Notes: generated by a model from the sequence alone, not told the origin. A stretch of DNA of 64,000 nucleotides from Paenibacillus endoradicis (GCF_024721975.1 NZ_JANQBB010000010.1:1-64000), one strand, 5' to 3'. Counted from the first letter of the stretch, positions 1 through 10,346 are shown. Translations and numbers: made by a program.

Positions 1-107
1 TTTCCCAATTAGTAAGACCCCTTGAAGACGACGAGGTTGATAGGTTCGGGGTGTAAGTGTAGCAATACATGTAGCTGACGAATACTAATCGGTCGAGGGC
101 TTATCCT
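1..107 (+). rRNA. 23S ribosomal RNA, 3' end (partial)
   Basis: The window opens inside a 23S rRNA gene. The bases up to about 107 match the conserved end of bacterial 23S rRNA, including the stretch GCTGACGAATACTAATCGGT just before the mature 3' end. The exact end is set by similarity and could be off by a few bases. A 5S gene follows about 105 bp downstream, so this is the distal part of an rrn operon. Confidence 0.95.
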
Positions 108-211
108 AAAAATCTTTTCTTTGCGCAAGCAAGAAGAGTACATCGCAAGAGATTCACTTTGGAGTTTTACCTTTCACATCCAGTTTTGAGGGTGCAAGCC
201 CTAGTAAGACG

Positions 212-328
212 TTTGGTGATGACGGCGAAAGGGAACCACGCGTACCCATCTCGAACACGACCGTTAAGCCTTTCAGCGCCGATGGTACTTGGACCGCAGG
301 GTCCTGGGAGAGTAGGACGTCGCCAAGC
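212..328 (+). rRNA. rrf: 5S ribosomal RNA
   Basis: About 117 nt with the hallmark Firmicute 5S segments: TTTGGTGATGACGGCGAAAG at the 5' end, CCCATCTCGAACACG, CCGTTAAGCC, and the 3' part GGTCCTGGGAGAGTAGGACG. The 5' TTTGGTGA end pairs with the 3' CGCCAAGC end (helix I). It is the last gene of the rrn operon and is followed at once by an intrinsic terminator. Confidence 0.95.
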
Positions 329-334
329 ACGGAT

Positions 335-367
335 AAGCCTATTGCATACATGCAGTGGGCTTTTTTG
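335..367 (+). terminator. rrn operon terminator
   Basis: An 11-bp stem, AGCCTATTGCA with TGCAGTGGGCT including G-U pairs, is followed by TTTTTTGTG directly after the 5S gene. This is a typical rho-independent terminator. Confidence 0.85.
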
Positions 368-372
368 TGTGT

Positions 373-523
373 TTTAACGTGTGATCACGATGCGATGCTC
401 TGATGTGGATTCGACGGCGAAGAGGCCATTCATCGCTAGTTCCAGTACTCATGTACCCAGTACGTACATTCCGTGCTTCGCTTCCCTAGCTTCATGTCCT
501 CTTCTTGGTGCTGACACGTTAAA
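373..523 (+). repeat. Structured intergenic repeat, copy R1
   Basis: A 151-bp element bounded by a perfect 10-bp inverted repeat, TTTAACGTGT at 373-382 and ACACGTTAAA at 514-523. A second nested pairing joins GAAGAGG (419-425) and CCTCTTC (498-504). Inside are the family landmarks GTGATCACGA, CATTCATCG, a GTACCCAGTACGTAC hairpin, CTTCGCTTCCCTAGCTTCATG and TTGGTGCTGACA. Close relatives lie at 24014, 31261, 60434 and, inverted, at 22428 and 22586. There is no coding potential and I do not recognise the family. It fills most of the space between the rrn operon and the next gene. Confidence 0.85.
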
Positions 524-596
524 TCCGAGAAGCAACCCTACTTGAGAGTGGGGGAGGAAGAAGAACATGATGACGATGCGCTGCTTCAAAGCAGAT

Positions 597-739
597 TTGA
601 ACTTGAGTAGGTGTTACATCGGAAGCTAGGAAAGGATCAATAAGAATGTTTCTTTCAGAAACTTTTATTGCTGGTGTACGAATATCGTACACACCACCTT
701 ACGCTTCAAAGATACACCATTTACTCATTTCAAGTTCAA
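597..739 (+). repeat. Structured intergenic repeat, variant copy R2
   Basis: A 143-bp segment bounded by TTGAACTTG (597-605) and its complement CAAGTTCAA (731-739). It contains two internal hairpins, GTTTCTTTCAGAAAC (649-663) and a GTGTACGA-ata-TCGTACAC stem near 674-692. The same two hairpin modules occur in the long copy at 41276-41485, so I treat it as a diverged member of the same family. Its core differs from R1. It ends about 15 bp upstream of the promoter of the acetyltransferase gene. Confidence 0.6.
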
Positions 740-754
740 TTAATTTCTCAATTA

Positions 755-783
755 TTGCTAATTGATTGTGTACTCTGTATAAT
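755..783 (+). promoter_or_regulatory. SigA-type promoter for the Eis-like gene
   Basis: TTGCTA at 755-760 and TATAAT at 778-783 are separated by 17 bp. Transcription would start near 790, about 20 nt before the ATG. Confidence 0.65.
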
Positions 784-811
784 ACTCCTAATTATAGAGG
801 AGGTTATTTGA

Positions 812-2017
812 ATGTCAGATATTAATCTTAGAAAATTGACTGCTAGTGATTTTGAACAAAGTGTAAATTTAGCTTCTTATTCCTTCCAATATCCGTTATC
901 TCCCGAACAAATCGAAGAACGAAGAGATGGATTCAGTAGCCAACTTGAAGATCGATATGGTGTATTTCTAGAAGATGAATTGTGTGCACAAGCAACTTTA
1001 TTACATTTGAACATACATATTGGTGGAAAACTCATGAAAATGGGTGGAGTAGCAGGTGTATGTACTGCCCCTGAGCAGAGAAGAAACGGCTACGTTGCAA
1101 TAATTATTGAAAAGTTACTGCAAGAGATGCGCTCAAATGGTGAAACTATCTCTATGTTACATCCTTTTGCCTTTGCTTTTTATCGCAAGTATGGCTGGGA
1201 AACGTATATAGAATATAAACGGTATGAGATGACTTCAGAGCACCTAACATCAATATTGAGAAAAGAACGTCTTCGGAAACGTATTGGAAAAGTAAGTAGA
1301 GTAAACAATTATGAGGAACTATTACCTGTCTATGAATGCTACGCCGCAAAGTATAATGGTATGCTTCAACGTGATTTGGATTGGTGGAAGCAAAGAATTG
1401 CGAGTCGTAAGCCAGGCTTTATCGCTGTTTATCGTTCTGATGAGGGAAAAGTTGAAGGATACGCAATTTATAATATTACGAATAATGTTATGGCCATTCA
1501 TGAACTTGTTGCAGTTACTGCAAATGCTGAGAATGAATTATGGTATTATATTGCGCAACATGATTCTATGTTAGAGGTTGTGAAATGGACTGCACCAAGT
1601 GATGATAACTTTACATTCCGGATTGATAATCCTCGTCTGAAACAAGAAATTGTTCCGTACTTTATGGCAAGAATTGTTGATTTCGAATCATTTATACGTC
1701 AATATCCATTCGTATCCGCTGATCAAAGTGACACATTTACGATTGAAATTACAGATGAATATGCAACATGGAATACTGGTCACTATAAGCTATACATTGA
1801 AACAGATGGAGTAGCTCATGTAGAACGGCTAATTTACACAGATGGCATTGAATCAGACGTTAAGATTGATATTGGAGCATTAACGGCTACTTTATTGAAT
1901 TATCAGAAGTTGGAAGCACTTCGGAATTTCGGACGTATAAGCGGAAATAAGGTAACAGTAAATCGCTTACAGAATCGGATATCCGAACAAACTTCATACT
2001 TATCTGATTTTTTCTAA
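812..2017 (+). CDS. Eis-family GNAT N-acetyltransferase
   Basis: A 401-residue protein of the Eis type: an N-terminal GNAT acetyltransferase half, a second GNAT-like half, and a C-terminal sterol-carrier-like domain. The acetyl-CoA loop is visible at about residues 83-94 (VCTAPEQRRNGY), followed by the conserved YRKYGWE at 124-130. The chain ends in Phe-Phe; in Eis enzymes the C-terminal carboxylate of a final Phe helps catalysis, and the length matches (mycobacterial Eis is about 402). Family members acetylate amines such as aminoglycosides or lysines; the substrate here cannot be read from sequence. The start ATG has a strong SD (GAGGAGG) 8 nt upstream. Monocistronic, with its own promoter. 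Confidence 0.88.
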   Translation: MSDINLRKLTASDFEQSVNLASYSFQYPLSPEQIEERRDGFSSQLEDRYGVFLEDELCAQATLLHLNIHIGGKLMKMGGVAGVCTAPEQRRNGYVAIIIEKLLQEMRSNGETISMLHPFAFAFYRKYGWETYIEYKRYEMTSEHLTSILRKERLRKRIGKVSRVNNYEELLPVYECYAAKYNGMLQRDLDWWKQRIASRKPGFIAVYRSDEGKVEGYAIYNITNNVMAIHELVAVTANAENELWYYIAQHDSMLEVVKWTAPSDDNFTFRIDNPRLKQEIVPYFMARIVDFESFIRQYPFVSADQSDTFTIEITDEYATWNTGHYKLYIETDGVAHVERLIYTDGIESDVKIDIGALTATLLNYQKLEALRNFGRISGNKVTVNRLQNRISEQTSYLSDFF

Positions 2018-2081
2018 TAGATTGATGATTTCGTCAATTCAATAAGTGCCATTTGATGGGTTTTGGAGCATCTGTATTACA

Positions 2082-2110
2082 TTGACACCCCTTATATCAA
2101 GTGATATCAT
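2082..2110 (+). promoter_or_regulatory. SigA promoter of guaB
   Basis: A consensus TTGACA at 2082-2087 and TATCAT at 2105-2110 are separated by 17 bp. The leader to the GTG start is only about 45 nt, so there is no room for a purine riboswitch. Confidence 0.8.
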
Positions 2111-2145
2111 TGCAATAATATACATCAGAGAGACAAAAAAAATAA

Positions 2146-3618
<1,473 letters not shown>

Positions 3619-3623
3619 AAGTT

Positions 3624-3647
3624 GTTCAAAAAGTTAGCTTTTTGAAC
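3624..3647 (+). terminator. Hairpin downstream of guaB
   Basis: A perfect 10-bp stem GTTCAAAAAG with CTTTTTGAAC around a TTAG loop, 6 nt after the guaB stop. It lacks a U-tract after the stem, so it may act as a 3' stabiliser rather than a terminator. Its arm resembles the outer arm of the short repeat at 28583. Confidence 0.5.
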
Positions 3648-3671
3648 TTAGACGATAATATGAATTGAATG

Positions 3672-3720
3672 AGAACCAGCGACTATGTATCAATTAAGAT
3701 ATATAGTCACTGGTTCTTTG
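3672..3720 (+). terminator. guaB terminator
   Basis: A 15-bp stem pairs AGAACCAGCGACTAT with ATAGTCACTGGTTCT (one mismatch) around a 16-nt loop and is followed by TTG. The T-run is short. Confidence 0.6.
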
Positions 3721-3756
3721 CGTTAGATGTTCATTCGAGCTAATTCAGCAAAAAGT

Positions 3757-3785
3757 TTAACTCAGTGCTGAAATTATGATACAAT
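3757..3785 (+). promoter_or_regulatory. Promoter of dacA
   Basis: TTAACT at 3757-3762 and the extended -10 TGATACAAT (hexamer 3780-3785) have a 17-bp spacer and lie about 37 nt upstream of the GTG start. Confidence 0.6.
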
Positions 3786-3821
3786 AATTGAGTATAAAAC
3801 AATGAGAAAAGGGGAATTTAG

Positions 3822-5117
3822 GTGTTGAAGAAAATGGGGAAAATTCGATTACTTTCGATTATAATACTTTGTACTTTACTTTGTATTTCTTCGCTTACAG
3901 TCGGAGGACAACAAGTAGGGGCTGTCGGTTATGATAATCGACCAAGTACAGATAACGCACTAGGCTTACAAGTGAAATCTGCACTATTAATTGAATTTGA
4001 AACCGGACAAGTGATGTATGAAGTTAATCCCGATGAGGCATTACCGATTGCAAGCATGACTAAACTTATGACAGAATATATCGTAATGAAAGAAATCGAG
4101 AATGGTCGATTGAGTTGGGACCAAATCATCACTGTAACACCTGAGGCGGCAGATACTCACCCTTCAGAATCACAAATTTATTTGGCTACTGGCGATCAAC
4201 ATACAGTAGAAGAATTATATATTGCGATGGCAGTAGGTTCAGCTAATGATGCTACAAAAGCTTTAGCGATTGCTGTTGAAGGTAGTATTCAAGGTTTTAT
4301 CGACCGAATGAATAAAACAGCAGATGAACTTGGACTTACAACTGCGGTATTTACAAGTGTGACAGGTCTTGAGGATTCGACAATGATGTCGGCGCGTGAT
4401 ATCGTTTCATTAGCTAGCACAATTTTAACAGAATGTCCTGATTTCTTGAAATATTCGGGTATGCAAGAATATCAGTTCCGTGAACGTGATACTGCTCCGA
4501 TTATTAATTTTAACTATATGCTTGGTATTAATACTAATAAATCAGGGCTGAAGCATCTTGCTTATGAAGGCGTTGATGGACTGAAAACAGGCTTTATCAG
4601 TGCTGCAGGTTACAACTTTGCTGGTACTGTACAACGTGATGGAGTACGTTATATTAGTGTTGTAATGGATACTCGTTCTAAAGATGCTCGTTTCCTAGAG
4701 ACAGCTTCATTATATAACTATGCTTTTGCAACTTTTGAAAAGAAAACAGTGCTTGCACCAAAAAGTGTAGTAGAAGGCTACGAAAAGGTTAAAATAAAAA
4801 AAGGTGTAGAAAAAGCTATTCCAGTTGTTACTGCATCTGATATAACAGTACTAACGAATAAAGGCACAGAAGCTAAAGTAGAACTAGTAAGTGCTGATAT
4901 TAAGACAGAAGATGAACTTGTTGCACCGATTGCCGTTGGTACTAAAGTCGGTACATTAAATTACAAATTTATAGATCCATCTGGTAAGGAACTACAATAT
5001 CAAGTTGATTTACTTACATCAGAAGATGCCGCAAAAGCATCTTGGTTTAAGTTGTTCTTCCGTGGATTGGGTAATTTCTTCTCCGATCTATTCGATAGTA
5101 TTATGAACATCTTTTAA
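3822..5117 (+). CDS. dacA: D-alanyl-D-alanine carboxypeptidase (PBP5 type)
   Basis: A low-molecular-weight penicillin-binding protein that removes the terminal D-Ala from peptidoglycan pentapeptides outside the membrane. A signal peptide spans about residues 1-33. The peptidase S11 motifs are present: SMTK at 78-81, SAN at 140-142 and KTG at 255-257. A PBP5 C-terminal beta domain follows (about 310-400). The last 25 residues form an amphipathic, Phe-rich helix that would anchor the protein to the membrane. The length of 431 residues fits the family. The start is GTG with SD AAAAGGGGA; a TTG directly after is an alternative. Its place after guaB is as in B. subtilis. Confidence 0.96.
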   Translation: MLKKMGKIRLLSIIILCTLLCISSLTVGGQQVGAVGYDNRPSTDNALGLQVKSALLIEFETGQVMYEVNPDEALPIASMTKLMTEYIVMKEIENGRLSWDQIITVTPEAADTHPSESQIYLATGDQHTVEELYIAMAVGSANDATKALAIAVEGSIQGFIDRMNKTADELGLTTAVFTSVTGLEDSTMMSARDIVSLASTILTECPDFLKYSGMQEYQFRERDTAPIINFNYMLGINTNKSGLKHLAYEGVDGLKTGFISAAGYNFAGTVQRDGVRYISVVMDTRSKDARFLETASLYNYAFATFEKKTVLAPKSVVEGYEKVKIKKGVEKAIPVVTASDITVLTNKGTEAKVELVSADIKTEDELVAPIAVGTKVGTLNYKFIDPSGKELQYQVDLLTSEDAAKASWFKLFFRGLGNFFSDLFDSIMNIF

Positions 5118-5145
5118 TCCGAGTTGATTACAGGGAAATATGTAC

Positions 5146-5174
5146 TTGTCGAAGTGCTTGCATTACTGTACAAT
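5146..5174 (+). promoter_or_regulatory. Putative promoter of pdxST
   Basis: TTGTCG at 5146-5151 and TACAAT at 5169-5174 are separated by 17 bp, about 64 nt upstream of the pdxS start. Confidence 0.45.
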
Positions 5175-5237
5175 CAAAGCTTAGAGTAACAACGGTTCTG
5201 ATAATTTAGATAAATGAATATAGGAGGAGTATTTACA

Positions 5238-6119
5238 ATGGAAACAGGTACTTTTCGAGTAAAAAGTGGTATGGCAGAAATGCAAAAAGGTGGCGTCATT
5301 ATGGACGTTATGAGCGCTGAACAAGCTAAAATTGCTGAAGCAGCAGGTGCGACAGCAGTTATGGCATTAGAACGCGTTCCTTCCGAGATTCGTGCTGCAG
5401 GCGGCGTTGCTCGTATGGCTGATCCAACAATTGTTGAACAAGTTATGAAAGTTGTATCTATTCCAGTAATGGCAAAAGCTCGTATCGGTCATATTGTTGA
5501 AGCAAGAATTTTAGAATCCATGGGTGTTGATTACATCGATGAAAGTGAAGTTCTTACTCCAGCAGATGAAGTTTTCCATATTAGTAAACATGATTATACA
5601 GTTCCATTTGTATGCGGGGCGAAAGATCTTGGTGAAGCACTACGTCGTATTCAAGAGGGCGCGGCTATGCTTCGTACGAAAGGTGAGCCAGGAACAGGTA
5701 ACATTGTTGAAGCGGTTCGTCATCTACGTCTAATTAACGGTCAAATCCGTAAAATACAAGCTCTATCTAAGGACGAGCTATATAATGAAGCAAAAGTTCT
5801 AGGCGTTCCTTATGAATTACTTCTGGGCGTACATGTAAGTGGTAAGCTTCCAGTTGTTAACTTTGCTGCAGGCGGTGTAGCTACACCAGCCGATGCTGCT
5901 TTAATGATGGAGCTTGGTGCTGACGGCGTATTTGTAGGATCTGGTATTTTCACATCAGAAAACCCTGAGAAATTCGCTCGTGCAATCGTGGAAGCTACAA
6001 CTCATTACCAAGATTATAAATTAATCGCTGAAGTATCCAAAAACCTTGGAGCACCGATGAAAGGTATTGAAATTTCTAAGCTTCATGCATCAGAACGTAT
6101 GCAAGATCGCGGAATCTAA
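5238..6119 (+). CDS. pdxS: Pyridoxal 5'-phosphate synthase, synthase subunit
   Basis: PdxS condenses ribose 5-phosphate, glyceraldehyde 3-phosphate and ammonia to PLP; twelve subunits form a double ring carrying PdxT glutaminases. The 293-residue barrel is very conserved: KGGVIMDV near the N terminus, the catalytic-lysine segment VMAKARIGH, and [16 protein letters not shown] with the phosphate-binding loop FVGSGIF. I chose ATG 5238 because it follows SD TAGGAGGAG by 9 nt and gives the usual METGTFRVK start; an upstream in-frame ATG at 5214 overlaps that SD. pdxT follows after 78 bp. Confidence 0.97.
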   Translation: METGTFRVKSGMAEMQKGGVIMDVMSAEQAKIAEAAGATAVMALERVPSEIRAAGGVARMADPTIVEQVMKVVSIPVMAKARIGHIVEARILESMGVDYIDESEVLTPADEVFHISKHDYTVPFVCGAKDLGEALRRIQEGAAMLRTKGEPGTGNIVEAVRHLRLINGQIRKIQALSKDELYNEAKVLGVPYELLLGVHVSGKLPVVNFAAGGVATPADAALMMELGADGVFVGSGIFTSENPEKFARAIVEATTHYQDYKLIAEVSKNLGAPMKGIEISKLHASERMQDRGI

Positions 6120-6131
6120 AATAGATAAACC

Positions 6132-6172
6132 CTAAGAGCCGATTTGACCTAATAATAGGTTAGGTCGGCCTT
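6132..6172 (+). terminator. Hairpin between pdxS and pdxT
   Basis: GCCGATTTGACCTA pairs with TAGGTCGGC around ATAATA, leaving a small bulge. No proper U-tract follows (CTTTGCG), so it may tune pdxT level rather than end transcription. Confidence 0.45.
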
Positions 6173-6197
6173 TGCGAAACAGGGGAGGAATTTGGAT

Positions 6198-6782
6198 ATG
6201 AAGATTGGAGTTTTAGCTCTTCAAGGTGCTGTTGCCGAGCATATGCGCAGTCTTGAGTCTGCAGGTGCTGAAGCGGTAGCGGTTAAACGTGTTGAGCAAC
6301 TTGCTGAGCTAGATGGAATTGTTATTCCTGGCGGCGAAAGTACAACGATTGGAAAATTGATGCGTAAATATGGATTTATTGATGCGTTGCGTCAATTTCA
6401 TAAAGACGGTAAAGCATTATTCGGAACTTGCGCAGGACTAATCGTTCTAGCAGATCGAATCGATGGGCAAGAGGATGCTCATCTTCAGCTTATGGATATG
6501 ACAGTTGCACGTAATGCGTTTGGCAGACAGAGAGAAAGCTTTGAAACACAATTACCTGTAAAAGGTATTGATGAACCTATTACAGCAGTATTTATAAGAG
6601 CTCCGTTAATCTCGCAAGTAGGACCAGCAGTTGAAGTATTATCGTTATACAATGGGGAGATTGTAACGGCTAGAGAAGGTAATCTTCTTGCCTGTTCATT
6701 CCATCCGGAGTTAACTGATGACTATCGATTGCATGCTTATTTTGTCGAAATGATTAAATCAGCTCAATCCATTGATGTATAA
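6198..6782 (+). CDS. pdxT: Pyridoxal 5'-phosphate synthase, glutaminase subunit
   Basis: A class I glutamine amidotransferase (194 residues) that releases ammonia from glutamine and channels it into PdxS. The triad is visible: Cys78 in GTCAG, His169 and Glu171 in SFHPEL. The oxyanion segment PGGEST lies at 44-49. ATG 6198 fits SD GGGGAGGA with good spacing and gives the family start MKIGVLALQG; the TTG two codons upstream is closer to the SD and less likely. It forms an operon with pdxS. Confidence 0.96.
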   Translation: MKIGVLALQGAVAEHMRSLESAGAEAVAVKRVEQLAELDGIVIPGGESTTIGKLMRKYGFIDALRQFHKDGKALFGTCAGLIVLADRIDGQEDAHLQLMDMTVARNAFGRQRESFETQLPVKGIDEPITAVFIRAPLISQVGPAVEVLSLYNGEIVTAREGNLLACSFHPELTDDYRLHAYFVEMIKSAQSIDV

Positions 6783-6791
6783 ATTGTAACT

Positions 6792-6820
6792 GAACCATAG
6801 CGGCCGCTATGGTTCTTTAA
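6792..6820 (+). terminator. Palindromic hairpin after pdxT
   Basis: A perfect 24-nt palindrome from 6792 to 6815 with GCGGCCGC at its centre is followed by TTTAA. The stem is strong and the U-run short, so termination would be partial. serS starts 20 nt later. Confidence 0.6.
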
Positions 6821-6840
6821 AAGAGAGGAGCTTATCACTC

Positions 6841-8121
6841 GTGTTAGATGTTAAATTACTTCGTACAGATTATGCTCAAGTTGAAGCAGCATTACATAAT
6901 CGTAATGCTTCAACAGATCTAATTGTTCAATTCCCAGCACTAGATCAGAAACGTCGTGAATTGATTCAAGATACTGAAGCCTTAAAAAGCAGACGTAACA
7001 CTGTATCACAAGAAGTTGCTCGAATCAAAAAAAGTGGTGGAGATGCAGAAGCTTTAATCGTAGAAATGCGTGAAGTTGGCGACCGCATCAAAGAACTTGA
7101 TGATGAGCTTCGTATTGTTGATGAACAAGTTAATAATCTCTTATTAGCTATTCCGAATATTCCTAATGCATCTGTACCTATCGGAGCATCAGAGGACGAC
7201 AATATTGAAATTCGCCGTATAGGTGAACCTAAATCATTCCCTTATGAGCCGAAAGCACATTATGATCTTGCAGCTGACTTAGCGATTCTTGACTTTGAGC
7301 GTGCAGCAAAAGTAACAGGTTCTCGCTTTGTGTTCTACCGCGGTCTAGGAGCTCGTCTAGAGCGTGCGTTAATGAGCTTTATGATGGACCTTCACAGCGA
7401 TAAACATGGATATGAAGAAATTCTACCTCCTTACATCGTTAATCGTGATAGCTTGATCGGTACTAGTCAACTTCCTAAGTTCGAAGAGGATCTGTTTAAA
7501 ATTGCTGATTCAGATTATTACCTTATTCCAACAGCAGAAGTACCAGTTACTAATATTTATCGCGATGAAATATTAGATCCACAAACATTGCCAGCTAAGT
7601 TCGTTGCATTCAGTGCTTGTTTCCGCTCTGAAGCAGGATCAGCAGGTCGTGATACACGTGGATTAATTCGTCAGCATCAATTCAATAAAATAGAGCTAGT
7701 AAAAATTGTTAAGCCTGAAGATTCTTATGCAGAGCTAGAGAGCCTATTACAAGACGCTGAGAAGGTTCTACAACTATTAGACTTGCCATATCGAGTTGTT
7801 ACACTTTGTACAGGCGATATGGGGTTTGCTTCGGCGAAGACGTATGATATCGAGGTTTGGATACCAAGTGCGAATACGTACCGCGAAATTTCTTCTTGTT
7901 CTAACTTTGAAGATTTCCAAGCACGTCGTGCAAGTATTAAGTATCGTCCTGAGCCGAAGAGCAAAGCAGAGTTCGTTCATACATTGAATGGATCTGGTCT
8001 AGCAATCGGTCGTACAGTAGCTGCAATACTTGAAAATTACCAGCAAGAGGACGGTTCTATCGTAATTCCAGAGGTACTTCGTCCTTATATGGGTGGCGCA
8101 GAAAAAATTTCTTTGAAATAA
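6841..8121 (+). CDS. serS: Seryl-tRNA synthetase
   Basis: A class II synthetase that charges tRNA-Ser. The N-terminal long coiled-coil arm (about residues 1-105) binds the long variable arm of tRNA-Ser. The catalytic core shows motif 2 ([15 protein letters not shown]) and motif 3 ([15 protein letters not shown]). The 426-residue length is standard. The start is GTG with SD GAGAGGAG. No T-box leader is present: only about 58 nt separate it from pdxT, unlike serS of some Bacilli. A tRNA-Ser gene follows directly. Confidence 0.97.
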   Translation: MLDVKLLRTDYAQVEAALHNRNASTDLIVQFPALDQKRRELIQDTEALKSRRNTVSQEVARIKKSGGDAEALIVEMREVGDRIKELDDELRIVDEQVNNLLLAIPNIPNASVPIGASEDDNIEIRRIGEPKSFPYEPKAHYDLAADLAILDFERAAKVTGSRFVFYRGLGARLERALMSFMMDLHSDKHGYEEILPPYIVNRDSLIGTSQLPKFEEDLFKIADSDYYLIPTAEVPVTNIYRDEILDPQTLPAKFVAFSACFRSEAGSAGRDTRGLIRQHQFNKIELVKIVKPEDSYAELESLLQDAEKVLQLLDLPYRVVTLCTGDMGFASAKTYDIEVWIPSANTYREISSCSNFEDFQARRASIKYRPEPKSKAEFVHTLNGSGLAIGRTVAAILENYQQEDGSIVIPEVLRPYMGGAEKISLK

Positions 8122-8145
8122 ATCAAAAAAAGTTTTAAAAGGGGG

Positions 8146-8175
8146 TTGCAACCCCCTTACTACCTGTGATACAAT
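8146..8175 (+). promoter_or_regulatory. Promoter of tRNA-Ser
   Basis: TTGCAA at 8146-8151 and an extended -10 TGATACAAT (hexamer 8170-8175) have an 18-bp spacer. The -35 lies within a short palindrome, AAGGGGGTTGCAACCCCCTT (8139-8158), which may also be the 3' hairpin of serS. Confidence 0.6.
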
Positions 8176-8205
8176 ATCTCTTGTCAGCAAATGAAATACT
8201 TTCTT

Positions 8206-8294
8206 GGAGAGGTACCGAAGTGGTCATAACGGGGCGGTCTTGAAAACCGTTAGAGCGCAAGCTCACAAGGGTTCGAATCCCTTCTTCTCCTCCA
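8206..8294 (+). tRNA. trnS: tRNA-Ser (anticodon UGA)
   Basis: An 89-nt class II tRNA with encoded CCA. The acceptor GGAGAGG pairs with CTTCTCC; the anticodon loop is CTTGAAA with anticodon TGA; a long variable arm (AGAGCGCAAGCTCAC) and the T arm AAGGG-TTCGAAT-CCCTT are clear. The base before CCA reads T rather than the G usual in bacterial tRNA-Ser. It stands next to serS, as in B. subtilis. Confidence 0.95.
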
Positions 8295-8307
8295 TTATGT
8301 ACACAAC

Positions 8308-8338
8308 ACGCTCAAGCTTATCGCTTGAGCGTTTTTTT
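8308..8338 (+). terminator. tRNA-Ser terminator
   Basis: ACGCTCAAGC and GCTTGAGCGT form a 10-bp stem followed by seven T residues. The same stem sequence recurs at 8601-8630. Confidence 0.9.
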
Positions 8339-8364
8339 GTGCGATCTTTCGCAAGCCGAGAGCA

Positions 8365-8510
8365 GACTTTAAGAACCGAGAAGATGGAGCGCTACTCGTG
8401 GAAAGAGGGAACGTAAGTGTACGTAATTGGGACACGCGTACCGGAGTTCCCAAGTTGGCTTCATATTCGATGCCGAATAAACTATAAAGCCAAGCATCGT
8501 TATCAAAGTC
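8365..8510 (-). repeat. Structured intergenic repeat, inverted copy R3
   Basis: A 146-bp element with outer arms GACTTT (8365-8370) and AAAGTC (8505-8510). Read on the minus strand it has TTTGATAACGATG, a TTCGGCATCGAA hairpin, GAATATGAAG, an ACGTACAC stem and GCGCTCCATCTTCTCGG. This is the same module order as the short copy at 28583 and the long copy at 41276. It is non-coding. It sits between two near-identical terminator hairpins. Confidence 0.7.
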
Positions 8511-8597
8511 GGTTTACTGAAACACCTCTTTAGAGGGCTTGTATGTAGGCTATGCAGTTCAAAATCGTAGGGGACAATATCCAAATGCATAAATAGT

Positions 8598-8634
8598 ATA
8601 AAACGCTCAAGCGAGTCGCTTGAGCGTTTCTTAT
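8598..8634. terminator. Bidirectional terminator, duplicate of the tRNA terminator
   Basis: AAACGCTCAAGCGA and TCGCTTGAGCGTTT form a symmetric stem with T-runs on both strands. It ends the reverse-strand DUF4870 gene. Its arms are identical to the tRNA-Ser terminator about 290 bp away. Confidence 0.75.
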
Positions 8635-8653
8635 GTGAAAAATATGTAGTAAG

Positions 8654-8998
8654 TTACTTAATAAAACGAATAGTTAGTGGATAACGATAAAATTCTCCGT
8701 TGTTGGCTTTAGTTGCAGCGATAATAGAACAAACGATCCATGTAATACCTGCAGCAATTAAAGTAAGATATCCAATCAAGATTAGCATTAAAATATAAGA
8801 TCCAATAATGTAGATTGCCATACTAATATTGAAGTTAACTGCTTCTTTACCTTGCCGATCCACGAAATAGGATTGATCTCTTTTGATTAACCATATGACA
8901 AGTGGGCCAAGAACAGATCCTACCACCGGTACAATAAATCCGGCAAACGTTGCAATATGAACTAACATACCCCACATACGTTCGTCTTTTATGTTCAT
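8654..8998 (-). CDS. DUF4870 small membrane protein
   Basis: A 114-residue protein with about three hydrophobic segments (residues 8-35, 55-75 and 75-95). The pattern WAMLxHxxxFxG...PLVIWLIKRDQSxFVDxQGKEAxNF is typical of DUF4870 (Tic20-like) proteins. It is probably an integral membrane protein of unknown function. The reverse-strand ATG at 8998 has an SD-like GGGGG about 9 nt upstream. Monocistronic. Confidence 0.85.
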   Translation of the reverse strand: MNIKDERMWGMLVHIATFAGFIVPVVGSVLGPLVIWLIKRDQSYFVDRQGKEAVNFNISMAIYIIGSYILMLILIGYLTLIAAGITWIVCSIIAATKANNGEFYRYPLTIRFIK

Positions 8999-9429
8999 TT
9001 TTTCACCCCCTACTAATTACATCCATTTATTATATGCGAATAAATATCATTCATAACTAGCTTATGTCATCAATATTATACTCAAGGAATGTTATTTGGA
9101 ATATAGCGAAAAATGTAGAATACTGTCATTTAATTTAAAAAGTAGTCGAAGTTATATAATTATATATATATGAATTCGAAAAAGATGATTGTAATAGCTC
9201 TAAATGACCATTTTTATGTTGAAAAATGCACGATTGCTCATTTTCATTTATTGGGTACTAATATAGGACTTATTAGGGATTGTATTTATTAGGAAAAAAG
9301 CGATATAATTTGAGATATTATCACAACTATTGTCGTTTAATAACTTTATTTTGTAAAAGAATATCGACACCATATAACAAAAAAATATCGTTACTATCGT
9401 TATAATAGGTGTACAAGTTGTAGAATTGT
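8999..9429. other. AT-rich intergenic region with divergent promoters
   Basis: There is no plausible gene in these 431 bp. The region is very AT-rich, with an alternating ATATATATAT run near 9160. A good SigA-type promoter, TTGTAT (9280-9285) and TATAAT (9304-9309) with an 18-bp spacer, points toward the Spo0E-like gene. Confidence 0.5.
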
Positions 9430-9459
9430 TTGAATAAGGAGCGTGACACGAAGCGAACT

Positions 9460-10164
<705 letters not shown>

Positions 10165-10215
10165 CTACAAAAAATCGGATTTATACATCGAACAAACATT
10201 CTTTTGTTAACATAC

Positions 10216-10299
10216 TGTGCATAACATTGTTGATAACTTTATTATATCCACATTTTTATTCACAAACGGTCCACTTATTGTTGATAAAATTGTGGATTA
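10216..10299. promoter_or_regulatory. DnaA-box cluster upstream of the orphan kinase
   Basis: Six 9-mers with one mismatch to the DnaA box TTATCCACA or its complement lie within 84 bp: TGTGCATAA 10216, TGTTGATAA 10228, ATATCCACA 10244, TTATTCACA 10256, TGTTGATAA 10279 and TGTGGATTA 10291. They occur on both strands in the divergent tadA/kinase promoter region. Regulatory function is inferred. Confidence 0.5.
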
Positions 10300-10346
10300 T
10301 GTTAATTTAATGTGGGTAAGTCTAATGATATAAGGATGTGAAATGG

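Noticed and set aside
6783..6840. T-box leader upstream of serS
   Set aside because: The gap is too short and there is no T-box consensus; only a palindrome is present.
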